From: Agrobacterium tumefaciens
GTDB taxonomy: Bacteria; Pseudomonadota; Alphaproteobacteria; Rhizobiales; Rhizobiaceae
Direction of reading: 5' to 3'
Assembly: GCA_025560025.1 (NCBI GenBank)
Contig: CP048485.1
Span: forward strand, 1,860,001-1,924,000
Length of the DNA stretch: 64,000 bases
Positions 18,768 to 27,454 of the stretch are shown piece by piece. The position numbers were made by a program, and so were the translations under genes. The notes below the pieces were generated by a model. It worked only from the letters and a program-made list of their open reading frames with translations. It did not search any database and was not told where the DNA came from. Each line of letters starts with the position of its first letter. Position 1 is the stretch's first letter.

Positions 18768-19264
18768 GCTTCTCCGACGGTCTCGAACATGACCGCTTCG
18801 ATTGCACTTTTCGCATCCAGCCCCGACCAGACGACGAACTGGAATGCCTGGTAATATTGTTCGCAGGCCTCCAGCGCGCTGGAAAGCAGCACTTCAACCT
18901 GCTGATTGTTCGGTTCGGCACCGCCAGCCAGCAGCAGCGACTGGCGGAAGATCACCACGTCTTCCTGCCGCCACAGATCGAAATGACCCATCAGCACCTG
19001 ACCGTTGACCTGCGACAGCAGGCGAATGACTTCGTTGACGCGTTGATCGGGAACCTTGATGTCGAAGGCGCAGGCCAGATGCAGCGCCTCAAATTCCTCC
19101 ATCCACGAAAAGGAAACGTGATAGTCGGCCCAGTGACCCGCCACCGTCATGGCGATCTCGTCTTCGCCCGAACGCTCGAACGACCAGTCGTTCGAGGCAG
19201 CGACAATCTCGATCATGTCCACGGGATTGGACTGACGCTCAATTTCAAATTCCATCAGGCTCAT
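18764..19264 (-). CDS. YbjN-domain protein
   Basis: 166 residues starting at ATG before SLMEFEIERQSNPVDM. It is a type III secretion chaperone-like/YbjN fold, alpha-beta, without catalytic motifs. Blocks such as GHWADYHVSFSWMEEFEALHLAC and LLSQVNGQVLMGHFDLW are typical of the alpha-proteobacterial family that sits next to proC. Its function is not established; Escherichia YbjN affects motility and stress responses. An upstream in-frame start would add 21 basic residues with no support. Confidence 0.82.
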   Translation of the reverse strand: MSLMEFEIERQSNPVDMIEIVAASNDWSFERSGEDEIAMTVAGHWADYHVSFSWMEEFEALHLACAFDIKVPDQRVNEVIRLLSQVNGQVLMGHFDLWRQEDVVIFRQSLLLAGGAEPNNQQVEVLLSSALEACEQYYQAFQFVVWSGLDAKSAIEAVMFETVGEA

Positions 19265-19640
19265 GCGGCACCTTCTCAGCCGGTATTGAATGTTCTGTTT
19301 TGAACGCCGGGCACAAAACGCACACACAAACCGGATTCAACACTTGAGACGATTGCCCGACACCAAAAGAGTTACACATTCACCCTGTCTGGAGCTTACC
19401 AGGTTCGTTTCGAATCATCATTTAAAATCAGTGTATAATGGCCGAGTCCTGCTGCCACCCCTTGGGCCCCATTTTTGCTTTTTGAGCAGTGGATATCTTC
19501 TCCCCCATCACCTCAGGCGAGATACATAAGCGACTCTGGCGATTGCGTTTTTTGGAAGTGTCCACAGGCCTCAAAAAATTCGCGGGCGGAGGCCGGTTTC
19601 GAACAAGCGAGGACTATTTCGAGTTGCATGGCCCGCAAAC
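19265..19640. other. Intergenic region, no clear gene
   Basis: Between the divergent-to-convergent ybjN-like and UbiK-like genes. It contains an isolated tataat (19434-19439) without a recognisable -35 box, and the promoter of the ybjN-proC-csaA genes should lie in its first 100 bases. Short open frames here show no ribosome-binding site or family match. I see nothing else. Confidence 0.4.
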
Positions 19641-19672
19641 AAAAAGTCCCGGAATCGCAGGCGATCCGGGAC
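19641..19672 (-). terminator. Intrinsic terminator of ubiK-like gene
   Basis: On the minus strand gtcccgga ... tccgggac followed by five T, 26 bases after the stop codon. Confidence 0.85.
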
Positions 19673-19697
19673 CCATCAGGAAAAAGCGCTAAAAAAA

Positions 19698-19961
19698 TCA
19701 GTCCTTGACGGCGGAAAGCTTCGCTTCCAGAGCCTCAATGCGGGCGCGCAGCGCATCGTTTTCGTCACGCGCCTTGATGGCCATTTCGCGCACCGCGTCG
19801 AATTCCTCGCGCCGCACCACATCCAGGCTGTTCAGCCAGCGATCCGCCTGCGCATGAAAAGCGGCCTCCGCTTCCTTGCGCACGCCCTGCGCCGCGCCCG
19901 CCGCATCGGTCATCAGCTTGGCGAATTCATCCAGAAAACGATTGGTGCCTGTCGTGCTCAT
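19698..19961 (-). CDS. ubiK: Accessory factor UbiK-family protein (BMFP)
   Basis: 87 residues. An N-terminal amphipathic region (NRFLDEFAKLMTDAAGAAQGVR) is followed by an Ala-rich middle and a C-terminal coiled coil (ENDALRARIEALEAKLSAV). This is the architecture of the BMFP/YqiC/UbiK family; the enterobacterial protein assists ubiquinone synthesis and binds membranes. Size and layout match. It is monocistronic, facing away from lgt. Confidence 0.8.
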   Translation of the reverse strand: MSTTGTNRFLDEFAKLMTDAAGAAQGVRKEAEAAFHAQADRWLNSLDVVRREEFDAVREMAIKARDENDALRARIEALEAKLSAVKD

Positions 19962-20240
19962 GGCGCTGTTCCTTCGTCGGTTCAGGGAGTATTTTTATCC
20001 CCGCTGTTGATGCCATTCAGGTAGGCACTCGACAGCCGCCTTGCAAGCAAAATCGAAAAATGATGACCTTTCGGCAGCGGCTCGGGCATCGCAATCCGCT
20101 CACGAAGATTAGCCTTGACCACCGCCTCGGCAATCGCCATTTTCCTTGGCGTCAGGGAGACCGGTGAGCATCATCGCCCGGCCCCTTGAGGCAATGGATC
20201 ATTCTGTTGTCCGCCCAGCAACGATGACGGAATATACGGA

Positions 20241-21083
20241 TTGATAGCCGCTCCCACCCAACTAGCCATCATGCCATTTCCCAATATCGACCCGGTTGCC
20301 CTGTCCATCGGGCCTCTGGCGATCCATTGGTATGGCATTGCCTATGTCGCCGGCATCATGCTCGGCTGGTTTTATGCCCGCCGTCTCGCCCGTACGGATC
20401 GCCTCTGGCCAAACAATGTCTCGCCGATCTCGGCGCAGCATCTTGACGACTTCATCCTGTGGGCGGCCGGCGGCATCGTGCTCGGCGGGCGCATCGGCTA
20501 TATCCTGTTTTACGATCTTGGCGCCGTCGCCGCCAATCCCATAAGGGCGCTTGAGATATGGAACGGCGGCATGTCGTTCCATGGTGGCCTCATCGGCACT
20601 ACCATCGCCATGATCCTCTTTGCCCGCAAGAACGGCATCCCCGTCTGGAGCATGTTCGACGTCGTCGCCGCCGTCGCGCCCATCGGCCTGCTGTTCGGGC
20701 GCATCGCCAATTTCATCAATGGCGAATTGTGGGGCCGTATAGCCGACGTTCCCTGGGCGGTCGTATTCCCGACCGGCGGCCCGTTCGCGCGGCACCCGAG
20801 CCAGCTTTATGAAGCCGGCCTCGAAGGCCTCGTGCTTGTCGTCATTCTGGCAATCGCCATCTACGCCTTCAGGGCGCTGAAGATACCCGGCATCGTCACC
20901 GGCATCTTCGTCTGCGGTTACGCGCTGTCGCGCATCTTCGTGGAATTCTTCCGCGAGCCGGATGCCCAGATCGGTTATCTCGCCGGTAACTGGCTGACCA
21001 TGGGCATGGTGCTTTCCACGCCGATGTTCCTTTTGGGCCTCTGGGCAGTCCTGCGCGCACGCAGCGCGAAAATAAGCGCCTAA
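20241..21083 (+). CDS. lgt: Phosphatidylglycerol:prolipoprotein diacylglyceryl transferase
   Basis: 280 residues with seven predicted membrane helices. It attaches diacylglycerol to the lipobox cysteine of prolipoproteins at the inner membrane. The Lgt signature is visible ([18 protein letters not shown], about residues 151-168), together with the H-x-G motif of the first cytoplasmic face ([11 protein letters not shown]) and HPSQLYEA. The TTG start at 20241 is kept because other rhizobial Lgt proteins also have about ten residues before the PFPNIDPV block; an ATG at 20271 is the alternative. It heads a run with midA-like, pgeF and an M24 peptidase. Confidence 0.92.
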   Translation: MIAAPTQLAIMPFPNIDPVALSIGPLAIHWYGIAYVAGIMLGWFYARRLARTDRLWPNNVSPISAQHLDDFILWAAGGIVLGGRIGYILFYDLGAVAANPIRALEIWNGGMSFHGGLIGTTIAMILFARKNGIPVWSMFDVVAAVAPIGLLFGRIANFINGELWGRIADVPWAVVFPTGGPFARHPSQLYEAGLEGLVLVVILAIAIYAFRALKIPGIVTGIFVCGYALSRIFVEFFREPDAQIGYLAGNWLTMGMVLSTPMFLLGLWAVLRARSAKISA

Positions 21084-21098
21084 GCGGTATGGCCTGCC

Positions 21099-22199
21099 AT
21101 GACGACACCGCTTGCGCAACGCATCAAATCCCTTATCCGGCTCAACGGTCCGCTCAGCGTCACCGACTACTTCTCGCTTTGCCTCGCTGATCCCGAACAC
21201 GGTTATTACAAGAGCCGCGAGCCCTTCGGCCGCTCGGGCGACTTCATCACCGCACCGGAGGTCAGCCAGCTTTTCGGCGAAATGCTCGGCGTTTTCGTGG
21301 TCCATGCCTGGCAGCGCCATGGCGCACCCGCGCAGACCCGGCTGGTGGAAATAGGCCCCGGCCGCGGTACGATGATGTCGGACATGCTGCGCGTCATCCG
21401 CCGCATCGCGCCGCCGCTCTACGAGACGATGCGGGTCCACCTGGTGGAGACCAGCCCTCGCCTTTCCGCCATCCAGAAGGAAACGCTTACCGCCCACGCC
21501 GACCGGCTGACATGGTATGAAAGCTTCGACGATGTGCCGGAAGGCTTCCTGCTCGTCGTCGCAAACGAGCTTTTCGATGCCATCCCGATCCGGCAATTCG
21601 TCAGGACGCCGCAGGGCTTTCGCGAACGCGTCGTCAGCCTCGATGTTAATGACGAACTCGTCTTCTCGACAGGCCTTGCCGGCATCGATCCGACGCTGCT
21701 GCCGCCCCTGCCCGAACGGCAGCCGGTCGGCACCATATTCGAAATCTCTCCCGCCCGTGAAGCCGTCATGACGGCGATCTGCCAGCGTCTGTCGATCCAT
21801 GGCGGCACGGCGCTCGCCATCGATTACGGCCACCTGGTCGCCGGATTTGGTGACACATTGCAGGCGATGCGCGACCATGCCTTTGATCCGCCACTTGCCC
21901 ATCCGGGGCAAGCGGATCTCACCAGCCATGTCGATTTCGAAAGCCTCGTCAGAACTGCCGAGGCAACCGGTGTGCATGTCAATGGCACCTTGAGACAGGG
22001 CGACTTTCTTTATGGTCTCGGCCTCAAGGAGCGGGCAGCTGCGCTTGCCGCAAAGGCGACACCCGACCAGACGCTTGAAATCGCCGAAGCCGTAAACCGT
22101 CTCGCCGGCGAAGGCGCCGGCAAGATGGGGGAACTTTTCAAGGTCATCGCCGTTTCAAGTCCCGCGCTCCATCTCCTGCCGTTTCGCGCGGTGGATTGA
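21099..22199 (+). CDS. SAM-dependent methyltransferase, MidA/NDUFAF7 family
   Basis: 366 residues. The family includes mitochondrial NDUFAF7/MidA, which methylates an arginine of a complex I subunit. Family marks are GPLSVTDYFSLCLADPEHGYY, GRSGDFITAPEVSQLFGEMLG, the SAM-binding loop LVEIGPGRGTMMSDMLR (about residues 83-99), VANELFDAIPI and the C-terminal GKMGELFKV. It follows lgt after 15 bases, a conserved alpha-proteobacterial order. The bacterial target is not known from sequence; complex I assembly is the reasonable guess. Confidence 0.88.
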   Translation: MTTPLAQRIKSLIRLNGPLSVTDYFSLCLADPEHGYYKSREPFGRSGDFITAPEVSQLFGEMLGVFVVHAWQRHGAPAQTRLVEIGPGRGTMMSDMLRVIRRIAPPLYETMRVHLVETSPRLSAIQKETLTAHADRLTWYESFDDVPEGFLLVVANELFDAIPIRQFVRTPQGFRERVVSLDVNDELVFSTGLAGIDPTLLPPLPERQPVGTIFEISPAREAVMTAICQRLSIHGGTALAIDYGHLVAGFGDTLQAMRDHAFDPPLAHPGQADLTSHVDFESLVRTAEATGVHVNGTLRQGDFLYGLGLKERAAALAAKATPDQTLEIAEAVNRLAGEGAGKMGELFKVIAVSSPALHLLPFRAVD

Positions 22200-22349
22200 C
22201 AGCGCAATAACCTCTGGGCCAACATCGCCGCGACACACGAAGCAGGCACACTGCATCACACGCGCCGCGCAACGAAGCGGCAACAGGAAACATCTCGCTT
22301 GACCCATCCCACTGGCCAAAGGCGATATTCTCCAAGGAACTCCCGCACC

Positions 22350-23144
22350 ATGCAGAACGACACCTTGCCGCTCCCGATCCAGAGCCCCCTGCTCGCCGCC
22401 TTCAGTGAAAACCGCGTCCGTCACGGTTTTTTCACCCGGCAGGGCGGCGTCTCCGAGGGTCTTTATCAGGGTCTCAATGTCGGCCTTGGCTCCAATGACG
22501 AGCCGGAGCTGGTGCAGGAAAACCGCCGGCGCGTTACGCAATGGTTCGGCCTGTCCCCGGAACGCCTCGCCACCGTACATCAGGTCCATTCCCCTGATGT
22601 CCTGGTGGTCGATGAAAGCTATGACGGCAGCCGCCCGCAGGCCGATGCGATGGTGACGGCGACGCCGGGCTTCGTACTTGGCGTGCTGAGCGCCGATTGC
22701 GGCCCGATCCTCTTTGCCGATGCGGAAGCTGGCGTCGTGGGAGCCGCCCATGCCGGCTGGAAGGGCGCCCTCTTCGGCGTGCTCGAAAACACCATCGAGA
22801 CCATGGTAAAGCTGGGCGCCAACCGCGACCGCATCGCCGCCTCGCTTGGCCCTTCCATCAGCCAGGCGAATTACGAGGTCGGACCGGAATATAAGGCCCG
22901 CTTCACCGATTTCGATCCCGCCTATGCGGCCTACTTCACCGCCTCCGAAAAAGACGGCCACGCCCTGTTCGACCTCAAGCAGTTTACGGTGGACCGTCTG
23001 GTCAAGACGGGTGTGCGGGCGGAAAATCTCGGCCTCTGCACCTATCCCGACGAAGAACGCTTCTATTCCTACCGCCGCACGACCCACAGAGCCGAGCCCG
23101 ATTACGGGCGGCAGATTTCCGCAATCGCAATTCTGGAGGACTAA
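22350..23144 (+). CDS. pgeF: Peptidoglycan editing factor PgeF (YfiH, laccase-domain)
   Basis: 264 residues of the multicopper-laccase-like YfiH family, now described as a factor that removes wrongly incorporated L-Ser from UDP-MurNAc precursors and also has purine-nucleoside activity. Conserved blocks are RHGFFTRQGGVSEG, VHQVHSPDVLVV, LSADCGPILFAD and AAHAGWKGALFGVLENTI, with the metal-binding His and Cys of the family. Start at ATG 22350 rather than the TTG at 22299. The M24 peptidase gene follows directly, its ATG adjacent to this stop codon. Confidence 0.9.
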   Translation: MQNDTLPLPIQSPLLAAFSENRVRHGFFTRQGGVSEGLYQGLNVGLGSNDEPELVQENRRRVTQWFGLSPERLATVHQVHSPDVLVVDESYDGSRPQADAMVTATPGFVLGVLSADCGPILFADAEAGVVGAAHAGWKGALFGVLENTIETMVKLGANRDRIAASLGPSISQANYEVGPEYKARFTDFDPAYAAYFTASEKDGHALFDLKQFTVDRLVKTGVRAENLGLCTYPDEERFYSYRRTTHRAEPDYGRQISAIAILED

Positions 23145-24296
23145 ATGGCCCTGCACTTCGAGCTCTCGGAATTCGATGCCCGCCGCGAACGGCTGATTGC
23201 GAAGATGGCGGAAGAGAAACTGGACGCCATGCTGCTTTTCGCGCAGGAAAGCATGTACTGGCTGACCGGTTACGACACTTTTGGCTATTGTTTCTTCCAG
23301 ACGCTGGTGGTCAAGTCGGACGGCTCCATGACGCTTCTGACCCGTTCGGCGGATCTGCGTCAGGCCCGCAATACCTCGACCATCGAAAATATTCTCATCT
23401 GGGTCGACCGGCCCAACGCCGACCCCACACTCGATCTTAAAAACCTCCTGAGCGATCTCGACCTGCTCGGCGCCAAGATCGGCGTTGAATACGACACCCA
23501 CGGCATGACCGGGCGCGTCGCCCGCCTGCTGGACAACCAGCTTGCCAGCTTCTGCCAGATGATCGACGCCTCCTATCTGGTCAGCACCCTGCGGCTCATC
23601 AAAAGTCCCGCCGAGATCGCCTATGCCAGAAGGGCCGGCCAGTTGGCGGATGCGGCTCTGGACGCAGCCCTGGAACTCATCAAGCCGGGTGCCGACGAAG
23701 CCGCCATCCTTGCAGCGATGCAGGGTGCGGTTCTGGGCGGCGGCGGCGACTATCCCTCCAATGAATTCATCATCGGCTCGGGCGCAGATGCGCTTTTGTG
23801 CCGTTACAAGGCCGGCCGCCGCAGGCTTGATGACAAGGATCAGCTGACACTGGAATGGGCTGGCGTCAGTGCCCATTACCATGCCGCCATGATGCGCACC
23901 GTGGTGATCGGCGAACAGGATTTCCGCCAGAAGGAGCTTTACAGCGCCTGCCTGCAAAACCTCACCGCCATCGAGGAAGTATTGCAGCCGGGCAAGACCT
24001 TCGGTGATGTCTTCGACGTGCATGCCCGCGTCATGGACGAACGCGGCTTGACCCGCCACCGGCTGAATTCCTGCGGTTATTCGCTGGGCGCACGTTTCGC
24101 CCCCTCCTGGATGGAGCACCAGATGTTCCACACCGGTAATCCGCAGGAGATAACCAGCGACATGACGCTGTTCGTGCACATGATCGTGATGGACTCCGAT
24201 TCCGGCACGGCGATGACGCTCGGCCAGACCTATCTGACCACGGACGGCGCTCCCGAGCCGCTCTCACGCCATAGTCTCGATCTTCTCACAGCTTAA
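23145..24296 (+). CDS. M24-family aminopeptidase (Xaa-Pro peptidase type)
   Basis: 383 residues in two parts: a creatinase/prolidase N-terminal domain (about 1-140) and the pita-bread metallopeptidase domain. The metal ligands differ from the canonical set: the position of the first Asp reads LTLEWAGVSAHYHAAMMRT, so an Asp-to-Glu change may alter metal binding. This resembles the hydrolase branch that includes ectoine hydrolase DoeA and creatinase-like enzymes. Its ATG lies directly after the pgeF stop. Substrate uncertain. Confidence 0.82.
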   Translation: MALHFELSEFDARRERLIAKMAEEKLDAMLLFAQESMYWLTGYDTFGYCFFQTLVVKSDGSMTLLTRSADLRQARNTSTIENILIWVDRPNADPTLDLKNLLSDLDLLGAKIGVEYDTHGMTGRVARLLDNQLASFCQMIDASYLVSTLRLIKSPAEIAYARRAGQLADAALDAALELIKPGADEAAILAAMQGAVLGGGGDYPSNEFIIGSGADALLCRYKAGRRRLDDKDQLTLEWAGVSAHYHAAMMRTVVIGEQDFRQKELYSACLQNLTAIEEVLQPGKTFGDVFDVHARVMDERGLTRHRLNSCGYSLGARFAPSWMEHQMFHTGNPQEITSDMTLFVHMIVMDSDSGTAMTLGQTYLTTDGAPEPLSRHSLDLLTA

Positions 24297-24386
24297 ATCG
24301 CCACCGGGTTTGACAGAGCGGGAAAACCGGCCCTACATTGCCGCCACCTTGGGCAAGAAGGAGCGGAACATGAGAGGGAACATCGC

Positions 24387-25139
24387 ATGAGCCGGAAGGG
24401 GTTAGGCCCCCTTTTCCCAGCCCTCGTCGTCCCGGCGCTGGTGCTGGGCCTGTCGGCCTGCAACACGACAGAGGCGCTGACGCCGCAGGTGGATGTCGGC
24501 CACAACGGCTCACAATCGGGCCCGGTGACACAGGGCGATCTCGACCAGATGGCCGCCGCCGCCGACCGCGCGCCCGCCGGCGCTCCGGCAACAGCATCTT
24601 CCGTGCCCGCTTATGCACCGCAGAATTCCCTGCAGGCGCAGGCACAGGCGCTTTCCAACGGCAACCAATATGGCGAGCCTCTCAGCCAAAGCCAGCCACC
24701 CGCCCAATCCTTGCCTGCCAGCCAACCACAGCCGGCGCAGCAGACGGCAGCGCTGACCCCCGCCGCTTCCTCCGGCAACACCATCCGTTTCCTGCCGATC
24801 ATCGGCGCGCCCGTTCAGGCCGTCACGCCGCTTTCGCGTCAGCTGGGGGCCGAGGCACGGGCAAAGGGACTGACAATCCGCGCGTCCAACGACAATTCGG
24901 CTGAGAACATCCTGAAGGGATATTTCTCCGCCTTCGCCGATGGCGGCAAGGTCAATGTCATCTATGTCTGGGATGTGCTGGACGCCAATGGCGTCAGGCT
25001 TCACCGCCTGCAGGGGCAGGAAACCATAGCCGCCAGGGGCAGCGATCCATGGGCCGCCGTAACCGACAGGGTCATGCAGGATATCGCCGCAAAAACGCTG
25101 AACGACTATTCGTCATGGAAGCAGTCTCAACGCGGATGA
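24387..25139 (+). CDS. Putative lipoprotein
   Basis: 250 residues. The N-terminus is a lipoprotein signal with lipobox LSAC (residues about 22-25), followed by a long low-complexity linker rich in Ala, Gln, Pro and Ser (residues 45-130) and a compact C-terminal domain of about 110 residues (IRFLPIIGAPVQAVTPLSRQLG ... DPWAAVTDRVMQDIA). The folded part may bind something at the outer membrane or periplasm. Conserved in rhizobia as far as the layout suggests, but no function is known to me. Gene lies upstream of prs in the same direction. Confidence 0.75.
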   Translation: MSRKGLGPLFPALVVPALVLGLSACNTTEALTPQVDVGHNGSQSGPVTQGDLDQMAAAADRAPAGAPATASSVPAYAPQNSLQAQAQALSNGNQYGEPLSQSQPPAQSLPASQPQPAQQTAALTPAASSGNTIRFLPIIGAPVQAVTPLSRQLGAEARAKGLTIRASNDNSAENILKGYFSAFADGGKVNVIYVWDVLDANGVRLHRLQGQETIAARGSDPWAAVTDRVMQDIAAKTLNDYSSWKQSQRG

Positions 25140-25359
25140 GGTGAAACGACGGGAGAAGTCACAGAGATTTCACGAAAATCATTGCGAAAGCGCGGAGTCC
25201 TCTTGCAATCGGAAGCAACAGCGCTATTAAGGCGCGCATGGCAACAAGGCGTATCCGGCAAAGGCTTTTCGGCCGGATGTTCCTCCCCTTGAACGACGCT
25301 TGGTTACGGCAAACACTTTTCCGTGGCGCAAGGCGATGGCATGGAAACAGGCGGCCGCA

Positions 25360-26292
25360 ATGAAGGTTTTCGCAGGCAATTCGAACCGGCACCTTGCCGA
25401 AGCGATCTGCAAGTATCTCAACGTTCCCTTGGGAAATGCCACCGTAAAGCGGTTTGCTGACCAGGAAATTTTCGTAGAAATCAGTGAAAATGTGCGCGGC
25501 GAGGACGTTTTCCTCGTCCAGTCCACATCGTTTCCGGCAAACGATCATCTGATGGAACTGCTCATCATGATCGATGCCATGCGCCGCTCCTCGGCAAAGC
25601 GCATCACGGCGGTGCTTCCCTATTTCGGTTACGCCCGCCAGGACCGCAAGGCCGGCCCCCGCACTCCGATTTCCGCCAAACTCGTTGCCAATCTGATTAC
25701 CGAAGCCGGCGCCGACCGCGTTCTCACCCTCGATCTCCATGCCGGCCAGATCCAGGGTTTCTTCGATATCCCCACCGACAACCTCTTCGCAGCGCCCATC
25801 CTGGCCCGCGATGTGAAGGATCATTACGACACCAACAACGTCATGGTTGTTTCGCCCGACGTCGGCGGCGTTGTCCGCGCCCGTGCGCTGGCCAAGCGCC
25901 TCGACTGTCTGCTGGCCATCGTTGACAAGCGCCGTGACCGTCCGGGCGAATCCGAAGTCATGAACGTCATCGGCGATGTTTCCGGCAAGGATTGCATCCT
26001 CATCGACGATATCGTCGATTCCGGCGGCACGCTCTGCAATGCGGCGGAAGCACTTCTCAAGAAGGGCGCCACCAGCGTCACCGCCTATATCACCCACGGC
26101 GTGCTTTCCGGCGGCGCGGTTGCCCGCGTTGCCTCCTCGAAGCTGCGCGAACTCGTCATCACCGACAGCATCCAGCCGACCACCGCCGTCCAGTCCGCGC
26201 ATAATATCCGCGTGGTCAGCACAGCCGGTCTGCTCGGCGAAGCGATCAACCGCACAGCGCAGGAACAGTCGGTTTCCGGCCTGTTCGACTGA
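25360..26292 (+). CDS. prs: Ribose-phosphate pyrophosphokinase
   Basis: 310 residues from the ATG of [15 protein letters not shown]. It makes PRPP from ribose 5-phosphate and ATP for nucleotide, histidine and tryptophan synthesis. Visible motifs are [11 protein letters not shown], the ATP-binding [11 protein letters not shown], the divalent-metal loop [14 protein letters not shown] and the PRPP-binding [15 protein letters not shown] (about residues 210-224). Class I Prs of usual length. An in-frame start at 25300 would add 20 residues not found in the family. Confidence 0.96.
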   Translation: MKVFAGNSNRHLAEAICKYLNVPLGNATVKRFADQEIFVEISENVRGEDVFLVQSTSFPANDHLMELLIMIDAMRRSSAKRITAVLPYFGYARQDRKAGPRTPISAKLVANLITEAGADRVLTLDLHAGQIQGFFDIPTDNLFAAPILARDVKDHYDTNNVMVVSPDVGGVVRARALAKRLDCLLAIVDKRRDRPGESEVMNVIGDVSGKDCILIDDIVDSGGTLCNAAEALLKKGATSVTAYITHGVLSGGAVARVASSKLRELVITDSIQPTTAVQSAHNIRVVSTAGLLGEAINRTAQEQSVSGLFD

Positions 26293-26605
26293 TACGCTCT
26301 CGGTCTCTGCATGCTCGGGCCTGTCCCGAGCATCTGCAGCCTATTGATTTTGAGCTACGTTGGTGAATCCTCGGTACAAGACCGAGGATGACGTCGAGTA
26401 TCGAGACAGGGTCGTCAACAGCCTGAACGTCCGCCAAATACAAACGCCTTTCAAGCAAACGCATGAAATGTTTGATCAAGGCGACGCTGGATATAGCGGC
26501 GTTCCACCGAGCAATGCGTGTCCCTGAAGGACAAGGCTCTGCCCTCCTCCCCGAAAACCCGCGCAAGCGTCCAGGGCACCATCAGCAACTATGCTTGATT
26601 GCCGC
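26293..26605. other. Intergenic region with two dyads
   Basis: Two hairpins follow prs: atgctcggg/cccgagcat (26311-26319 with 26325-26333), which may serve as a T-less terminator, and atcctcggt/accgaggat (26367-26375 with 26381-26389) followed by gacgtcg. The second is a copy of the short repeat also seen near 53974. The remaining ~200 bases show nothing recognisable. Confidence 0.5.
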
Positions 26606-27454
26606 TCAGGACGATGCCGTCCCCGCACCCGGAGGCCCTTGCAGGCGTGTGGCGGCGGCTTTGATTTTCGGCCACCAGCGCCGGAAGCGGGCACGGACAG
26701 CATGGCTGCCATTACGCCACAGGCTGATTGCGTCGGCTGTCACGGCATCGCCGGTAAATACCTGGCGGTGGCGGGAGATCGCCAGCACCCGGTAGAGAAA
26801 CAGCGTCGTCAGGGCCGAAAACAGAACCGACATCACCACATCGCTGAGGAAATGCCCGCCGGCTGCAATGCGCAGGCCTGACATGAGGATTATGGCGCCG
26901 GCGGCGGCGCTGCCCATGACAAACCGCCCGCGCCATTGCAGGCGATGCCAGACCAGCACACAGAGCGGCAGGAAAAAACTCGCGATGAGTGCGGTTTCTC
27001 CCGAGGAAAACGAACAGTTCGAATAACACTGCGTACTGAACTGGAAAGGCGGCGTGAACAATTGCTGCCCGCCAAAATCGCTGACGCTGAATGGCCGGGC
27101 ACGGCCAATATTGGCTTTCAGCACCCCGTTCACCAGCAGCCCGGCGCAGAGAACCACCGGCCCCCAGAGAAAGGCCCAGACCCGCCAGCCCGTACGCTGC
27201 AAAGCGCCCAGCCGGATATTGCCGACAAAGACGATGAAGGCCAGAAGAGCGGCGAGTTCCGTCAGCTCGCGCAATGTGTCGCGGAGCCATTCGGGAAGCG
27301 GCTCGCGACCTGCCCACAGACGCCCTTCGGGAGAAAAGAACAGCGACGAGACCGCAAGATCGATCGACGGGAAGGTCGCGAACAGGATAACGAGCGCCAA
27401 TGTGGCGAACATCACCCAGATCGTGATCCGCATATGCGAGAGATCATCGTCCAT
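26606..27454 (-). CDS. PAP2-family membrane phosphatase
   Basis: 282 residues from ATG before DDDLSHMRITIWVMF. About six membrane helices. The three phosphatase motifs are visible: K-x6-RP as KANIGRARPFS (about residue 115), the SGE block SFSSGETALIASFF in place of PSGH, and the R-x5-H-x3-D as RIAAGGHFLSDVV. This subfamily includes lipid A phosphatases (LpxE/LpxF-like) and undecaprenyl-pyrophosphate phosphatases. Its start overlaps the GT83-type gene by 11 bases, so it belongs to the same operon. Which lipid phosphate is removed cannot be told. Confidence 0.85.
   Translation of the reverse strand: MDDDLSHMRITIWVMFATLALVILFATFPSIDLAVSSLFFSPEGRLWAGREPLPEWLRDTLRELTELAALLAFIVFVGNIRLGALQRTGWRVWAFLWGPVVLCAGLLVNGVLKANIGRARPFSVSDFGGQQLFTPPFQFSTQCYSNCSFSSGETALIASFFLPLCVLVWHRLQWRGRFVMGSAAAGAIILMSGLRIAAGGHFLSDVVMSVLFSALTTLFLYRVLAISRHRQVFTGDAVTADAISLWRNGSHAVRARFRRWWPKIKAAATRLQGPPGAGTASS

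Noticed and set aside
19434..19439. tataat as promoter of a small RNA
   Set aside because: No -35 box at proper spacing and no terminator hairpin downstream on the plus strand.
20262..21977. 571-codon open frame on the minus strand
   Set aside because: Antisense to lgt and the MidA-like gene, both with intact signatures.
22155..24179. 674-codon open frame on the minus strand
   Set aside because: Antisense to pgeF and the M24 peptidase; no ribosome-binding site or domain.
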